Below, one piece after another: positions 62,759-64,000 of a DNA stretch of 64,000 nt. The notes under the pieces were generated by a model that was not told the DNA's origin, did not search any database, and saw nothing but the letters and a program-made list of their open reading frames with translations. The position numbers were made by a program, and so were the translations under genes. Every line of letters starts with the position of its first letter. The stretch's first letter is position 1. Origin of the DNA: Ignavibacteriota bacterium (GTDB lineage: Bacteria; Bacteroidota; Ignavibacteria; Ignavibacteriales; Melioribacteraceae); assembly GCA_016708125.1 (NCBI GenBank), contig JADJGF010000001.1, positions 372,001-436,000 on the forward strand, read 5' to 3'.

Positions 62759-64000
62759 CTAAAATAATCTATAAACTTGAGCAACCAAAAAACAAACTGT
62801 TAATCCCAAAACTACTGGGAAAATAGTTGAAAATATCGTCCACTTTAAACTTCCCGTTTCCTTATAGATTGTATAAATAGTAGTTGAGCACGGATTATGA
62901 ATTAAACTAAATAACATAAGATTAATTCCGGTTAAAACTGTCCAGCCACCGGCTTTTAAAATTTCACCAGTTTCATTTACGGAATCAAGTTCAAACATTA
63001 CTCCCGAGCCGGAACCAGCATCAACAATTCCTGCACTCATTACCGTTAACATTAAAATAGTTGGAATTACAATTTCATTTGCGGGAATTGCAATAATATA
63101 TGCAAGTAAAATTACTCCATTTAATCCAATAAATAATGCAAATGGATCAGTAAAAACAATAAAATATTCGGCCAGAGAAATTTCATTTACATTAATATTT
63201 GCAACTAACCAAATTACCATTCCAGCCGGAACAGCGAAAACAATTGCTCGCCACAAAACAAAAATTGTTCTATCAACTAATGAAGTATAAAGTGTTTGTA
63301 AAATTCTTGGCGGTCTATACGGCGGAAGTTCTAAACTAAAAGCAGAAGCCTCACCTTTTAAAACTGTTCTCGATAAAGTCCAAGAAATTACTAAACTTAA
63401 AAAAATTCCTAAAAGCGCAACTCCAACTACAGCCGATGCAGAAGCCAAACTTGCCAAATTTGGTGGAACTAAACCCCCAATAAAAATTGATGCTATCAAA
63501 ATTTGCGTTGGCCATCTCCCGTTACACAATGAAAAATTATTTGTAATTATTGCTATTAATCTTTCTCTCGGACTATCAATAACTCTTGCCGCAATTACTC
63601 CAGCAGCATTGCAACCAAATCCCATACTCATTGTTAAAGCTTGTTTTCCATGAGCGCCGGCTTTCTGAAAAAGTTTATCCATATTAAACGCAACTCTTGG
63701 TAAATATCCAAAATCTTCTAACAATGTAAATAGTGGAAAAAATATTGCCATTGGCGGAAGCATTACGCTGATTACCCAAGCCATTGCAAGGTAAGCGCCA
63801 TCAATAAAAAGTCCATCTATAAAATGAGGAATTCCAATTGATAACGATGCACTTTTTAGAATTGGATGAATTTTATCAATAAGAAATTCTGCAATTAATC
63901 CGGAAGGATAATTTGCGCCTTGTATTGTTAACCAAAATACAATTGCTAAAAGAAAAAACATAATTGGGAATCCCAGTAATCTGCTTGTAACAATTTTATC
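62759..64000 (-). CDS. feoB: Ferrous iron transporter FeoB, C-terminal membrane part (5' end outside window)
   Basis: The frame is open to the right edge and continues above the internal ATG at 63961 (DKIVTSRLLGFPI), so the true start, with the G-protein domain, lies beyond the window. The visible part has LPPMAIFFPLFTLLEDFGYLPRVAFNMDKLFQKAGAHGKQALTMSMGFGCNAAGVIAARVI, ITNNFSLCNGRWP with the core Cys, and two Gate regions. FeoB imports Fe2+ across the inner membrane. It converges with ppk, with 13 bases between the stops. Confidence 0.93.
   Translation of the reverse strand, partial: DKIVTSRLLGFPIMFFLLAIVFWLTIQGANYPSGLIAEFLIDKIHPILKSASLSIGIPHFIDGLFIDGAYLAMAWVISVMLPPMAIFFPLFTLLEDFGYLPRVAFNMDKLFQKAGAHGKQALTMSMGFGCNAAGVIAARVIDSPRERLIAIITNNFSLCNGRWPTQILIASIFIGGLVPPNLASLASASAVVGVALLGIFLSLVISWTLSRTVLKGEASAFSLELPPYRPPRILQTLYTSLVDRTIFVLWRAIVFAVPAGMVIWLVANINVNEISLAEYFIVFTDPFALFIGLNGVILLAYIIAIPANEIVIPTILMLTVMSAGIVDAGSGSGVMFELDSVNETGEILKAGGWTVLTGINLMLFSLIHNPCSTTIYTIYKETGSLKWTIFSTIFPVVLGLTVCFLVAQVYRLF

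Noticed and set aside
1..64000. CRISPR arrays, tRNA or rRNA genes
   Set aside because: No regularly spaced direct repeats, cloverleaf-like segments or rRNA-like stretches were seen in the gaps.

Overview
The window is a contiguous, gene-dense, AT-rich piece of chromosome from a Gram-negative bacterium, most likely a member of the Ignavibacteria (Bacteroidota/Chlorobi lineage). Three signs support this. Two secreted proteins end in type IX secretion sorting domains with the NYPNPFNP motif. An LpxC/FabZ fusion sits inside a lipid A operon. Genes often start with TTG behind purine-rich ribosome binding sites. The taxonomic call is inference; no rRNA is present.

Layout. 1-4333 (minus): an edge-truncated two-receiver/PEP-pyruvate-binding protein downstream of glutamate dehydrogenase. 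4583-7316 (minus): two type IX-secreted proteins with nearly identical C-terminal tails. 7561-9187 (minus): a sugar transferase and a lone MlaE permease. 9340-10661: an insertion sequence whose transposase has two frameshifts. 10815-11882 (plus): ilvE. 11998-15963 (minus): a compact operon of a lysine 2,3-aminomutase-family radical SAM enzyme, two D-Ala-D-Ala-ligase-like ATP-grasp enzymes and a GNAT acetyltransferase. I cannot assign a known pathway to this set, and it is the best candidate for an undescribed system. 16190-17477 (plus): lexA with overlapping palindromes in its promoter, then a WYL-like small protein and a possible nuclease-fold protein.

17691-38579 (plus) is a long envelope supercluster: uppS, bamA, two skp-like chaperones, lpxD, lpxC/fabZ, lpxA, a LipM-like octanoyltransferase, a beta-propeller protein, split hldE kinase and adenylyltransferase genes, tamB, RNase R, and a peptidase/TolB-propeller/barrel fusion. 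Undecaprenyl lipid supply, lipid A acylation, heptose activation and outer-membrane protein assembly are encoded side by side. The lpxC/fabZ frame is broken by an apparent -1 shift in an A-run. In an essential gene this points to a sequencing indel or to frameshifting.

38576-48870 holds housekeeping genes: an fmdB-type zinc ribbon, a lipoprotein, prs, rplY, pth, a K+-dependent-type membrane pyrophosphatase, rpsF-ssb-rpsR-rplI and fused secDF. 49156-56886 (minus) is a partner-switching operon of an ECF sigma factor, three different SpoIIE-type phosphatases, a STAS antagonist and an RsbW-like kinase. A second STAS gene follows at 57089 (plus). 57555-62745 (plus) carries purA, an orphan histidine kinase, a dCMP deaminase and ppk. 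The right edge holds the C-terminal part of FeoB (minus). Several promoters share TTGA(C/T)(A/T), a 17-base spacer and a T-rich -10, sometimes fitting the Bacteroidota TAnnTTTG form. I saw no tRNA, rRNA or CRISPR, and no gene-free gap over 300 bases outside the insertion sequence.
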